Source of the DNA: Vibrio sp. STUT-A11
GTDB lineage: Bacteria > Pseudomonadota > Gammaproteobacteria > Enterobacterales > Vibrionaceae
Assembly: GCF_026000435.1 (NCBI RefSeq)
Contig: NZ_AP026763.1
Span: 1,116,001-1,180,000 of the forward strand
DNA: 64,000 bases
Direction of reading: 5' to 3'
Part shown: piece by piece, positions 17,073 to 25,136 of the stretch
Numbering within the stretch: the first letter of the stretch is position 1
How the letters are laid out: each line of letters begins with the position of its first letter
Position numbers and translations under genes: made by a program
The notes under the pieces: generated by a model
Databases searched by the model: none
Told to the model about the DNA's origin: nothing
What the model saw: only the letters and a program-made list of their open reading frames with translations

Positions 17073-17078
17073 AACGAC

Positions 17079-18482
17079 TTAACAAAAAAAACCATGAAGA
17101 AACCAATGTTTGTGTTGATCGCGAAACACCCATAACCAGCGACCTTGTCTGGTGTGCGCAATGTAGTAATCACGCATGATCTCATCGCCATCCCACCATC
17201 CTGAGACAATTCGCTCAGGCCCATGAACCAGAGAAATCTGTTCTTGAAGTGGCACCGGTGTAGGTAACTGCATAGCCGGACGCAGCAATTGAGGAATGGG
17301 TGAAAGCGCAACATTGGGCTCATCGGCCGGGCGATACTGGCAGGCTTTCTCTGGCCTTGGGTCACAAGCAATCTCTGGCTTAAGTACGGAGTGTTTCCCC
17401 AGTTTAGCCTGCAATAAAGAGAGCAGTTCCAACGTGTTCATCTGGCCTTTCTGCCCGGCAAAGAGATCGCAAGCACTGCTGACGGGCTCGCCCTGGCGAA
17501 TAACCTGTAACGTCAGGCCAATCACAGGGCCCTTGAGCGTGAGAGATTCAAGACTCAGGCTAGCGAGTTGCTGCCAGCGATGGCACAAGTAGTCCCCTTG
17601 TGCGGAAGTGAGTTGAAGGTGCTGCTCTTGTTTATCTCGCTGGTGGAGTGTCAAACGGAGTTCGAAGGCCACTTTATCTCTTAACTTCAAAAAGGTTTCG
17701 AGTTGACGAAGTAACTTCACGAGTGGCCTTTCGACCCATTGAACATTTTCGAGCTCAAATAACAGTTCCAGATAGACCTGGAATGATTCCGTAGGATGAT
17801 AAAAGTCGACAGGGTGTTTAAATTGTCCGGTCAGTCGACCGACATAGTTCACGAGATCAATATCAAAACGTCGTGCGATGTCCTGCAATGGCAGCTCAAG
17901 CAGGTGTTGTAATGTACTCACGCCGACACGGTGTAACTTATCCACCGTCGCCGAGGATAAATCCGTCAGTGTGAGTGGCAAAGAGGAGAGTAATTGCTGA
18001 ATACGCGCTTTGTCTTCAATCAACTGATTACTTCCAGACAGAGCCATGAGTTTGGCAGATAATGGAGAAAACCCACAGCCAAACTGAACACTCAGTTTGA
18101 GTATGGCGAGGTGGGTTGAGACTTTGTGCCAGTAGTTATCCAGCCCCTCATAGAGACTGAGCATGGGCGTTGCGCGTAGCAGGATCCCCTGATTTGGCAT
18201 CAGCACCACATCTGATGTGATCAGGTACAGCCATTGGGCAACCTCCTGCAATTTCTTCCGCTCAGTTTTTGGATGGTAAGGGTGTACTTGTAAGTCACGG
18301 CATAAAGACGCAGCACTGCCCAGCCCCATATTGAGCTTGATGTCTTGTTGCTCTGCAATATCGTTGTATTGAATGATTCGGCAGCGCTGGTTTTCGACAA
18401 TCACCACTGGCTGCTCTTGAGTGTCACCAAATAGGGTGTCTAATTGTAAGCGAGGGAAGTGCAAGTAAATCCACAGAGACAT
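17079..18482 (-). CDS. imuB: ImuB, Y-family polymerase-like hub of the mutasome
   Basis: The 467-residue protein has a Y-family polymerase fold (MSLWIYLHFPRLQLDTLFG at the start, a helix-hairpin-helix region near 175-210) but the SxDE catalytic acidic motif expected near residue 100 is missing; the corresponding stretch reads ATPMLSLYEG. This is characteristic of ImuB, which is not itself active but links DnaE2, ImuA and the beta clamp. The C-terminus keeps the family GPERIVSGWWDGDE segment. Only one base separates it from imuA and six from dnaE2, so the three are one transcription unit. Confidence 0.9.
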   Translation of the reverse strand: MSLWIYLHFPRLQLDTLFGDTQEQPVVIVENQRCRIIQYNDIAEQQDIKLNMGLGSAASLCRDLQVHPYHPKTERKKLQEVAQWLYLITSDVVLMPNQGILLRATPMLSLYEGLDNYWHKVSTHLAILKLSVQFGCGFSPLSAKLMALSGSNQLIEDKARIQQLLSSLPLTLTDLSSATVDKLHRVGVSTLQHLLELPLQDIARRFDIDLVNYVGRLTGQFKHPVDFYHPTESFQVYLELLFELENVQWVERPLVKLLRQLETFLKLRDKVAFELRLTLHQRDKQEQHLQLTSAQGDYLCHRWQQLASLSLESLTLKGPVIGLTLQVIRQGEPVSSACDLFAGQKGQMNTLELLSLLQAKLGKHSVLKPEIACDPRPEKACQYRPADEPNVALSPIPQLLRPAMQLPTPVPLQEQISLVHGPERIVSGWWDGDEIMRDYYIAHTRQGRWLWVFRDQHKHWFLHGFFC

Positions 18483-18483
18483 G

Positions 18484-19179
18484 TTACCCCCCTTGATTGA
18501 ACAGTGGGAAATTCACGACTGTCGACGAAATAGGTGACTTAGTCGGCACAACAAGTTGTGGGTAATGATGCTGGAAGTTAATCTCGATCTGGCCTTTGCT
18601 CCAGCCACCTTTGCGTTTTAACACCTCAACGCTGACGCCTTGCTCACTCCCCTGTACTTTGAGGCTGAGTGACACCGGCAATGATAGACGGTTTGCCCGG
18701 ACTGGTTTCAACATAAACAGAGGGCAAGAACCTTGCTCACTGGCGACTTGCAGACGTTTAACCTGATGGATTTCGAGCTCTTCTTGCCATAGTAATACAT
18801 TGGTACACACGCCACTTTTCAGGCATTGCTCCGCTGTCCAGAGCGCATCACGCTGGTGCTCGGGTGTGATGACCCAGACCTGATTAATGTCCAGGCCGAT
18901 ACTGTGGAGAAAGAGTGAATTCATCAGAGCTGGCGGCTGAATAAACGCAGTTACGCCTTTGGCTAGCGACGATTTCAAATAAGGCGCCAATAAACGCAAC
19001 TCACCGACACTGCCTACAGACTCCATCTCGACTACCCCATGCGGTGGAAAGCCTCCGCCCAGCAGAGTGTCCAGTTCTGGAAAACCGGAGCTATTGAGGA
19101 ACTGATGCGAGTCCGCTTTGGTTAAATTTGCCTGCCAAACAAGATGTTGGCTTTTTAAGTGCTGAATAATATCTTGCAT
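18484..19179 (-). CDS. imuA: ImuA, RecA-like mutasome accessory protein
   Basis: With the start at ATG 19177-19179 the protein has 231 residues (MQDIIQHLKSQHLVWQA onward). An open frame extends 34 codons further upstream, but that extension would run across the LexA box and is rich in non-conserved residues, so the internal ATG is preferred. The body has a degenerate RecA-like core with a glycine-rich LLGGGFPPHGVVEME segment where the P-loop would be. ImuA (SulA/RecA-like) supports DnaE2-ImuB mutagenic repair. A NFPLF segment lies at the extreme C-terminus. Confidence 0.88.
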   Translation of the reverse strand: MQDIIQHLKSQHLVWQANLTKADSHQFLNSSGFPELDTLLGGGFPPHGVVEMESVGSVGELRLLAPYLKSSLAKGVTAFIQPPALMNSLFLHSIGLDINQVWVITPEHQRDALWTAEQCLKSGVCTNVLLWQEELEIHQVKRLQVASEQGSCPLFMLKPVRANRLSLPVSLSLKVQGSEQGVSVEVLKRKGGWSKGQIEINFQHHYPQLVVPTKSPISSTVVNFPLFNQGG

Positions 19180-19189
19180 AACTAAATAC

Positions 19190-19205
19190 CTGTATGTATA
19201 TACAG
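19190..19205. promoter_or_regulatory. LexA (SOS) box controlling imuA-imuB-dnaE2
   Basis: CTGTATGTATATACAG matches the gammaproteobacterial LexA consensus CTGT-N8-ACAG perfectly and lies 10 bases upstream of the chosen imuA start. It explains DNA-damage induction of the whole cassette. Confidence 0.93.
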
Positions 19206-19254
19206 TATATTTCTGTGGTGAAAAGTAGCAAGATTTTTGTGACGAGAAAAATAA

Positions 19255-19278
19255 AAAAGGCAGCGTTTGCTGCCTTTT
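19255..19278 (-). terminator. Terminator after yciK
   Basis: AAAAGGCAGC and GCTGCCTTTT pair around GTTT. On the minus strand the stem is followed by T residues, ending the yciK transcript before imuA. Confidence 0.88.
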
Positions 19279-19308
19279 CAATCGGTTATCTCTGAAGTGA
19301 GAACTGAA

Positions 19309-20055
19309 TTACTTACGCTTTGGTTGTGCGTCAATACACTGACCATTCACGTCAGTCACACTTGGGTCCATTAGGTGCAGATACAACGGCATCAGATCCT
19401 GTGGTGTTTTCAGCAGGTTGGCATCTTCACCCGGGTACGCTTTTTCACGCATGCGAGTACGTGTTGCTCCCGGGTTAATGGCATTAACACGCATTGGTGT
19501 ATCACTTAGCTCATCAGCCAGAACTTGCATCATGCCTTCTACGGCGAATTTCGAGATTGCGTATGGGCCCCAGAAAGCTCGGCCAGAGTGACCAACGGTC
19601 GAAGAGGTAAAGACAATACGACCTGCTTCAGCTTTTTTCATCACAGGGAGCAGCGCCTGAGTCATCAGAACTTCGGCTTTCACGTTGATTTGCATGATGT
19701 CATCGAAGTCTTCTTCATTGATCTGTTCGAATGGGCACAGTGTGCTCAAAACACCTGCGTTATGTAACAGACCATCAAGGCGTCCGAACTGGCCTTCGAT
19801 CGTCTCTGCCATATCAATGTAGTTCTGCTTTGTTGCCCCTTTTAAATCAAGAGGAATAATCGCGGCTTGTGGGTAACCAGCTGCTTCGATTTCATCGTAA
19901 ATGGATTCAAGGTTTTGCACGTTTCTGCCCAATAAAATCACCGTTGCACCGTGCTTTGCGTATGAAAGTGCGGCTTGACGGCCAATACCATTACCTGCGC
20001 CGGTAACAAGAATGACTTTATCTTTTAAGGCATCTGCTGAAACGGAGTAGTCCAC
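19309..20055 (-). CDS. yciK: YciK-family short-chain dehydrogenase
   Basis: The 248-residue protein is a classical SDR oxidoreductase. It has the cofactor motif TGAGNGIG near residues 18-25, NAG (HNAGVLS) and the catalytic YAISK. The sequence and length match the YciK oxidoreductases of enterobacteria and vibrios, whose natural substrate is unknown. It is cytoplasmic. It is divergent from sohB, as in other Vibrio genomes, across 255 bases in which I see only promoter-like AT-rich sequence and an ATACCAATT motif at 20185. Confidence 0.88.
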   Translation of the reverse strand: MDYSVSADALKDKVILVTGAGNGIGRQAALSYAKHGATVILLGRNVQNLESIYDEIEAAGYPQAAIIPLDLKGATKQNYIDMAETIEGQFGRLDGLLHNAGVLSTLCPFEQINEEDFDDIMQINVKAEVLMTQALLPVMKKAEAGRIVFTSSTVGHSGRAFWGPYAISKFAVEGMMQVLADELSDTPMRVNAINPGATRTRMREKAYPGEDANLLKTPQDLMPLYLHLMDPSVTDVNGQCIDAQPKRK

Positions 20056-20310
20056 GGTGTTTAATCCTTATTATTGTAAGTGGGTCCATGATAGTTAATT
20101 GGCGCTAATTACGCCGGTTTCTCAATGGAAAATCTTGGTAATCGTGACAAGATGGTTACAATACACCAATTCATATGTTATACCAATTCCAGTACGTCCG
20201 TTAGGTATGCTATCAATCAGAACAACTGGTTACAAACCATGTTGCCTTCTCTCTGATTTTTCGGTGTAGCATAGCGACATATTTACTGGAGTGAGATAAA
20301 GGAGCGCTCA

Positions 20311-21372
20311 TTGGAATTTATATTAGATTACGGTCTATTTTTGGCCAAGATTGTCACCGTCGTTGCTGCGATCGTTGTCCTGATTGTGCTGGTTAAATCG
20401 GCTGGTGGAAAGTCAGGAGCGCCAAAAGGTGAACTCGAGATCACCAACCTTTCTGAACAGCATAAACAGTCTGTTGAGCAATTAGAGCATCATTTACACG
20501 ATGAGGCTTTCATCAAAGCTCGTGATAAAGCCATCAAAAAAGAAGAAAAAGAGAAGAACAAATCTCGCGAGAAAGAGATCAAACAAGCCAGTAAAGAAGG
20601 TGAGCTAGATAGCAAGCGCGAACCGCACCTGTTTGTTCTCGACTTCAAAGGCAGTATTGATGCCAAAGAAGTGAACTCATTACGTGAAGAAGTCACCGCG
20701 ATTTTGGCGGTGGCTCGTGAAGGGGATGAAGTCTTACTGCGTTTAGAGTCTGGTGGTGGCATGGTGCATGGCTACGGTTTAGCGTCATCTCAGCTTGATC
20801 GCATTAAAGCGGCAGGTTTGCCATTAACCATCGCCGTGGATAAAGTCGCGGCAAGTGGTGGTTATATGATGGCGTGTGTGGCTGACAAAATTGTCTCTGC
20901 GCCGTTTGCGATTGTCGGCTCCATTGGCGTGATCGCACAAATTCCAAACTTTAATAAGTTATTGAAGAAACATGATATTGAGTACGAACAACTTACCGCA
21001 GGTGAGTACAAGCGTACCCTGACCATGTTTGGTGAAAACACCGACAAAGCACGTGACAAGTTCAAGCAAGAGCTAGAAGAAACTCACGTACTGTTCAAAG
21101 ACTTCATTCGTGAGCGTCGCCCAAGCCTAGAGCTAGAAAAAGTAGCAACTGGTGAACACTGGTTTGGTACTCAGGCAAAAGAGCGTGGTCTGGTTGACGA
21201 AATTAGTACGTCTGACGATCTCGTTGTGGCGGCATGCAAAGACAAAACCGTACTAGCGGTTCACTATGTACCGAAGAAAAAACTGGCTGATAAGCTAGCG
21301 GGTGTTGCTGGTAAAGTGGCAGACAGCCTCATATTAAAATTGGCTGAACGAGGCCAAAAACCAATCGTGTAA
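20311..21372 (+). CDS. sohB: Inner-membrane protease SohB (S49 family)
   Basis: The 353-residue protein starts at TTG 20311; AAGGAGC at 20299-20305 and the match to E. coli SohB (MELLSEYGLFLAKIVTVV) support this unusual start. An N-terminal transmembrane helix (residues 8-30) is followed by a charged coiled segment rich in K and E (about 60-100). The S49 peptidase domain carries nucleophile serine in AASGGYMMA and the catalytic lysine in GEYKRTLT. SohB is a signal-peptide-peptidase-like protease acting at the periplasmic face of the inner membrane. Confidence 0.92.
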   Translation: MEFILDYGLFLAKIVTVVAAIVVLIVLVKSAGGKSGAPKGELEITNLSEQHKQSVEQLEHHLHDEAFIKARDKAIKKEEKEKNKSREKEIKQASKEGELDSKREPHLFVLDFKGSIDAKEVNSLREEVTAILAVAREGDEVLLRLESGGGMVHGYGLASSQLDRIKAAGLPLTIAVDKVAASGGYMMACVADKIVSAPFAIVGSIGVIAQIPNFNKLLKKHDIEYEQLTAGEYKRTLTMFGENTDKARDKFKQELEETHVLFKDFIRERRPSLELEKVATGEHWFGTQAKERGLVDEISTSDDLVVAACKDKTVLAVHYVPKKKLADKLAGVAGKVADSLILKLAERGQKPIV

Positions 21373-21409
21373 TCACGAGTCATTGCTAATAGTGATAGCC
21401 AAATTGAAC

Positions 21410-21440
21410 ATGGCGAGGGTGGAAAGCCCTCGCCATTTTT
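21410..21440 (+). terminator. Terminator after sohB
   Basis: ATGGCGAGGG pairs with CCCTCGCCAT around a seven-base loop, followed by TTTTT. Confidence 0.9.
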
Positions 21441-21593
21441 ATTTGATTTTTTAAATTTACTTATAAATCAAGTTGCTCATGCGGTGTGGTGCATTGAATG
21501 ACATTTTTCCTCGCCCGAAAGGGCAATTTCCCGTATAATGCGCGCCTCGAAAACCGAGCAAATTGCTAAAAGAAATAATAGGTGGAGAAGAAC

Positions 21594-22274
21594 ATGTCCT
21601 CTCAAACTCCGGTTGTAACCGTAGATGGACCGAGTGGTGCAGGTAAAGGCACTTTGTGTATGTTGCTAGCGGAAAAGTTGGGCTTCCAACTTTTAGATTC
21701 TGGCGCGATTTATCGAGTACTTGCACTCGCTGCTATTCACCATGGTGTTGATACTGAGTCTGAGGATGCACTTGTCCCACTGGCTACACACCTAGATGTG
21801 CAATTTATCGCTGAAGGTGACCTGGTTAAGGTTATCTTAGAAGGCGAAAATGTCTCCGGTGAGCTTCGTAAAGAAGAAACGGGGATGGCGGCATCTAAAG
21901 TGGCTGCACTGCCACGCGTTCGTGAAGCATTATTGCGTCGTCAGCGTGCATTTGAAACGGCTCCGGGTCTGGTTGCTGATGGCCGTGATATGGGAACCAT
22001 TGTATTCCCACAAGCACAAGCGAAAATCTTCCTTGATGCGAGCGCAGAAGAACGTGCAAATAGACGCCTTAAACAGTTGCAAGATAAAGGGTTAGATGTT
22101 AGATTTGCTGACCTTTTAAGCGAGATCCAAGAGCGTGACGACCGCGATCGTAACCGCCCAGTGGCGCCACTACGCCCTGCAGAGGATGCGCTTGTGCTAG
22201 ATTCTACGTCGATGACTATCGACGAAGTAGTAGAAAAGGCACTACAATATATCGAATCGAAGCTAGCTGAGTAA
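21594..22274 (+). CDS. cmk: Cytidylate kinase
   Basis: The 226-residue enzyme phosphorylates CMP and dCMP. The P-loop GPSGAGKGT lies at about residues 13-21, and DSGAIYR and the ADGRDMGT motif bind the nucleotide monophosphate. The ATG at 21594 is preferred over a GTG twelve bases upstream because GGTGGAG at 21581-21587 is a properly spaced ribosome site for it. The cmk-rpsA-ihfB order is conserved in gammaproteobacteria, and rpsA begins 110 bases downstream. Confidence 0.94.
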   Translation: MSSQTPVVTVDGPSGAGKGTLCMLLAEKLGFQLLDSGAIYRVLALAAIHHGVDTESEDALVPLATHLDVQFIAEGDLVKVILEGENVSGELRKEETGMAASKVAALPRVREALLRRQRAFETAPGLVADGRDMGTIVFPQAQAKIFLDASAEERANRRLKQLQDKGLDVRFADLLSEIQERDDRDRNRPVAPLRPAEDALVLDSTSMTIDEVVEKALQYIESKLAE

Positions 22275-22335
22275 TGATGCTCATCTAGGCTAAGAGCGTT
22301 GGTCGCAAGGATGATGACTGGCGAATTTAATAACC

Positions 22336-22357
22336 CCATGCGGTAGGATACCCGTGG
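22336..22357 (+). promoter_or_regulatory. rpsA leader hairpin with GGA apical loop
   Basis: CCATGCGGTA and TACCCGTGG can fold around a GGA loop 28 bases before the rpsA start. The E. coli rpsA leader is known to have hairpins with GGA-containing loops and no proper Shine-Dalgarno site, through which S1 controls its own translation. Here too the only purine stretch before the ATG is a weak GAAGA. The call as an autoregulatory element rests on that analogy. Confidence 0.5.
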
Positions 22358-22384
22358 ACGTTTAATTTATTGAAGATTAAATAA

Positions 22385-24055
22385 ATGACTGAATCTTTTG
22401 CTCAACTCTTTGAAGAGTTTCTAAACGAAACAGAATTCCAACAAGGCAGCATCGTTAAAGGTACTGTAGTAGCTATCGAGAACGGTTTCGTTCTTGTTGA
22501 CGCTGGTCTTAAGTCTGAATCTGCTATCCCTGCTGAACAGTTCAAGAACGCTGCTGGCGAACTTGAAGTTGAAGTTGGCGCTGAAGTAGACGTAGCTCTA
22601 GACGCTGTTGAAGATGGTTTCGGTGAAACTCAACTTTCTCGTGAGAAAGCTAAGCGTCACGAAGCTTGGATCGTACTTGAGAAAGCTTACGAAGAAGCTG
22701 AAACTGTTGTTGGTATCATCAACGGTAAAGTTAAAGGCGGTTTCACTGTTGAACTAAACGGTATCCGTGCTTTCCTTCCTGGCTCTCTAGTAGACGTACG
22801 TCCAATCCGCGACACTGCTCACCTAGAAAACAAAGAGCTAGAGTTCAAAGTTATCAAACTTGACCAAAAACGTAACAACGTAGTTGTTTCACGTCGTGCT
22901 GTTATCGAATCTGAAAACAGTGTTGAGCGTGACGAGCTTCTAGAAACTCTACAAGAAGGTTCTGAAGTTAAAGGTATCGTTAAGAACCTTACTGACTACG
23001 GTGCGTTCGTTGACCTAGGTGGCGTTGACGGTCTTCTACATATCACAGATATGGCTTGGAAGCGCGTTAAGCACCCATCTGAAATCGTTAACGTTGGTGA
23101 CGAGATCCAAGTTAAAGTTCTTAAGTTCGACCGTGAGCGTACTCGCGTATCACTAGGTCTTAAGCAACTAGGCGAAGATCCATGGGTAGCAATCGCTAAG
23201 CGTTACCCAGAAGGTCACAAACTAACTGGTCGCGTAACTAACCTAACTGACTACGGCTGCTTCGTTGAAATCGAAGAAGGCGTTGAAGGTCTAGTTCACG
23301 TTTCAGAAATGGATTGGACTAACAAGAACATCCACCCATCTAAAGTTGTTAATGTTGGCGACGAAGTTGAGGTTATGGTTCTTGAAATCGACGAAGAGCG
23401 TCGTCGTATCTCTCTAGGTCTGAAACAGTGTAAAGCTAACCCATGGCAGTCATTCGCTGAAGCACAAGCTAAAGGCGACAAAGTTACTGGTAAGATCAAG
23501 TCTATCACTGACTTCGGTATCTTTATCGGTCTAGAAGGCGGCATCGATGGTCTAGTTCACCTATCTGACATTTCTTGGAATGTTGCTGGCGAAGAAGCTG
23601 TACGTGAGTACAAGAAAGGCGACGAGATCTCTGCAGTTGTTCTAGCAGTAGACGCAGAGCGTGAGCGTATCTCTCTAGGCGTTAAGCAAATGGAAAATGA
23701 CCCATTCAATGCTTACGTTGCAGACAACAAGAAAGGTACTCTAGTTAACGCTACTGTAACTGCTGTTGACGCTAAAGGTGCTACTGTTGAAATCGCAGAA
23801 GGCGTTGAAGGTTACATCCGTGCTTCTGAAGTATCTCGCGATCGCGTAGAAGATGCTTCTCTAATCCTAAGCGCTGGTGATGTTGTTGAAGCTAAGTTCA
23901 CAGGTGTAGACCGTAAGAACCGCGTAATCAACCTATCTATCAAAGCTAAAGACGAAGCTGAAGAGCAAGAAGCAATGGCATCTATCAACAAGCAAGATGA
24001 CAATGCATTCGGTAACGCAATGGCTGACGCTTTCAAAGCAGCTAAAGGCGAATAA
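22385..24055 (+). CDS. rpsA: 30S ribosomal protein S1
   Basis: The 556-residue protein consists of six S1 RNA-binding domains, visible as repeated GxVxxxxxYGxFVxL and GLxHxSEM/DM units such as LTDYGAFVDLGGVDGLLH and SITDFGIFIGLEGGIDGLVH. It binds mRNA on the small subunit and helps start translation. The length equals that of E. coli S1 (557). The codon use is markedly biased (GCT, GTT, CGT, AAC), typical of a very highly expressed gene and visible also in ptsG. Its leader shows a GGA-loop hairpin consistent with autoregulation. Confidence 0.97.
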   Translation: MTESFAQLFEEFLNETEFQQGSIVKGTVVAIENGFVLVDAGLKSESAIPAEQFKNAAGELEVEVGAEVDVALDAVEDGFGETQLSREKAKRHEAWIVLEKAYEEAETVVGIINGKVKGGFTVELNGIRAFLPGSLVDVRPIRDTAHLENKELEFKVIKLDQKRNNVVVSRRAVIESENSVERDELLETLQEGSEVKGIVKNLTDYGAFVDLGGVDGLLHITDMAWKRVKHPSEIVNVGDEIQVKVLKFDRERTRVSLGLKQLGEDPWVAIAKRYPEGHKLTGRVTNLTDYGCFVEIEEGVEGLVHVSEMDWTNKNIHPSKVVNVGDEVEVMVLEIDEERRRISLGLKQCKANPWQSFAEAQAKGDKVTGKIKSITDFGIFIGLEGGIDGLVHLSDISWNVAGEEAVREYKKGDEISAVVLAVDAERERISLGVKQMENDPFNAYVADNKKGTLVNATVTAVDAKGATVEIAEGVEGYIRASEVSRDRVEDASLILSAGDVVEAKFTGVDRKNRVINLSIKAKDEAEEQEAMASINKQDDNAFGNAMADAFKAAKGE

Positions 24056-24070
24056 TATACTCGCTTAAGC

Positions 24071-24098
24071 AAAAAAGGAGCCGCAAGGCTCCTTTTTT
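24071..24098 (+). terminator. Terminator after rpsA
   Basis: AAAAAAGGAGCC and GGCTCCTTTTTT pair around GCAA. Confidence 0.93.
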
Positions 24099-24118
24099 AT
24101 GTTTATTGCAATAAAAGT

Positions 24119-24229
24119 AGTAATACTAATATCGGTAAACTATCTTAATAAAAGACATTTCTTCAATGCATACTTTGCGTAAAAATTGTCTAGAATTACG
24201 AGCAAGTGTTTGTTGGAATTAGTATTACT
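24119..24229. repeat. 111-bp element with 12-bp perfect terminal inverted repeats
   Basis: AGTAATACTAAT at 24119-24130 is the exact reverse complement of ATTAGTATTACT at 24218-24229. The element fills most of the rpsA-ihfB gap and has no coding content. Its size and inverted ends are those of a MITE-like or palindromic intergenic repeat. Because the ihfB promoter must lie near its right end, it may contribute promoter sequence. Copies elsewhere in the genome would be needed to confirm a repeat family. Confidence 0.45.
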
Positions 24230-24268
24230 TACTATAATGAGTAAGAAAGATACTCAAAGAGGGCAACT

Positions 24269-24550
24269 ATGACTAAGTCTGAACTGATTGAAAGACTCTG
24301 CGCTGAGCAAACGCATTTATCAGCGAAAGAGGTAGAGGATGCTGTAAAAGATATTCTAGAACACATGGCCTCTACATTAGAGAGTGGTGACCGTATCGAG
24401 ATCCGCGGCTTTGGTAGTTTCTCTCTCCATTACCGTGAGCCTCGCGTAGGTCGCAACCCTAAAACGGGCGATAAGGTGGAGCTAGACGGTAAGTTCGTCC
24501 CTCACTTTAAACCGGGTAAAGAACTTCGTGAACGCGTGAACCTTGGTTAA
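24269..24550 (+). CDS. ihfB: Integration host factor subunit beta
   Basis: The 93-residue protein is a DNABII-family DNA-bending protein that pairs with IhfA. MTKSELIERLCAEQ opens the helical dimerisation part and the arm carries the conserved RNPKTG motif with the DNA-intercalating proline. It acts in recombination, replication and transcription. The ribosome site GAGGG lies before the ATG. It sits directly behind rpsA, as in other gammaproteobacteria, but a terminator and an inverted-repeat element separate the two. Confidence 0.96.
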   Translation: MTKSELIERLCAEQTHLSAKEVEDAVKDILEHMASTLESGDRIEIRGFGSFSLHYREPRVGRNPKTGDKVELDGKFVPHFKPGKELRERVNLG

Positions 24551-24566
24551 TCTCTCTGATTAGTTT

Positions 24567-24603
24567 AAAAAAGCGGCATACTTTTTTGTATGCCGCTTTT
24601 TTG
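24567..24603 (+). terminator. Terminator after ihfB
   Basis: AAAAAAGCGGCATAC and GTATGCCGCTTTTTT pair around a short T-rich loop. Confidence 0.93.
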
Positions 24604-24606
24604 TAA

Positions 24607-24743
24607 TATACCCAGGTCATTTACCTATCTACCTTGCCTACGCGGCTTTCCGATGCATTAAGTTGAGAAATTTACTGTTCTAGATTGGTATTAACTTCAA
24701 TTGTGTGTCTACAAACCGGGTTTCTAGAGGTTACTTGGGTATA
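24607..24743. repeat. 137-bp element with TATACCCA/TGGGTATA ends
   Basis: TATACCCA at 24607-24614 and TGGGTATA at 24736-24743 are inverted copies, with further partial matching inward. The interior contains ATTGGTATTAAC. No coding content is visible. It may be a small non-autonomous repeat placed between ihfB and lapA; the arms are short, so confidence is limited. Confidence 0.4.
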
Positions 24744-24824
24744 GATTATTGCTAATATACGTGGTCTGAAGAAACATTTTACTGCATAATCTTGACCGAC
24801 TTACTCCTCTAAAGGTGATGTAAT

Positions 24825-25118
24825 ATGAAAATTATAAAAATCGCTGCTATTTTTGCTCTCTTTTTAATTGCATTAGCGTTAGGCTCACAAAACCAAGAAG
24901 TTGTGGCTTTTAATTATCTTTTAGCAAAAGGAGAGTTCCATTTATCAACGCTACTCGGCGTGGTATTTGTTGTTGGCTTTGCTTTGGCATGGGTAATCTT
25001 CGCTAGCATCCAACTAAAGACTCAACTTCAAGTTCGACGTCTGAAAAAGAAACTGAAAAAGTACGAGCCAGCTAATGCAGAAACGACTGCTAAGCCTGCT
25101 ATCGACAAACAGGCATAA
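24825..25118 (+). CDS. lapA: LapA-family inner-membrane protein (lipopolysaccharide assembly)
   Basis: The 97-residue protein has two transmembrane helices (about residues 3-20 and 42-64) followed by a basic cytoplasmic coiled tail (LKTQLQVRRLKKKLKK), the DUF1049 arrangement of LapA (YciS). It is encoded 18 bases upstream of lapB, the usual pairing. LapA and LapB help control LpxC turnover and LPS assembly at the inner membrane. AAAGGTGATG before the ATG provides the ribosome site. Confidence 0.88.
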   Translation: MKIIKIAAIFALFLIALALGSQNQEVVAFNYLLAKGEFHLSTLLGVVFVVGFALAWVIFASIQLKTQLQVRRLKKKLKKYEPANAETTAKPAIDKQA

Positions 25119-25136
25119 GGGTAAGGCTTCACTTTA

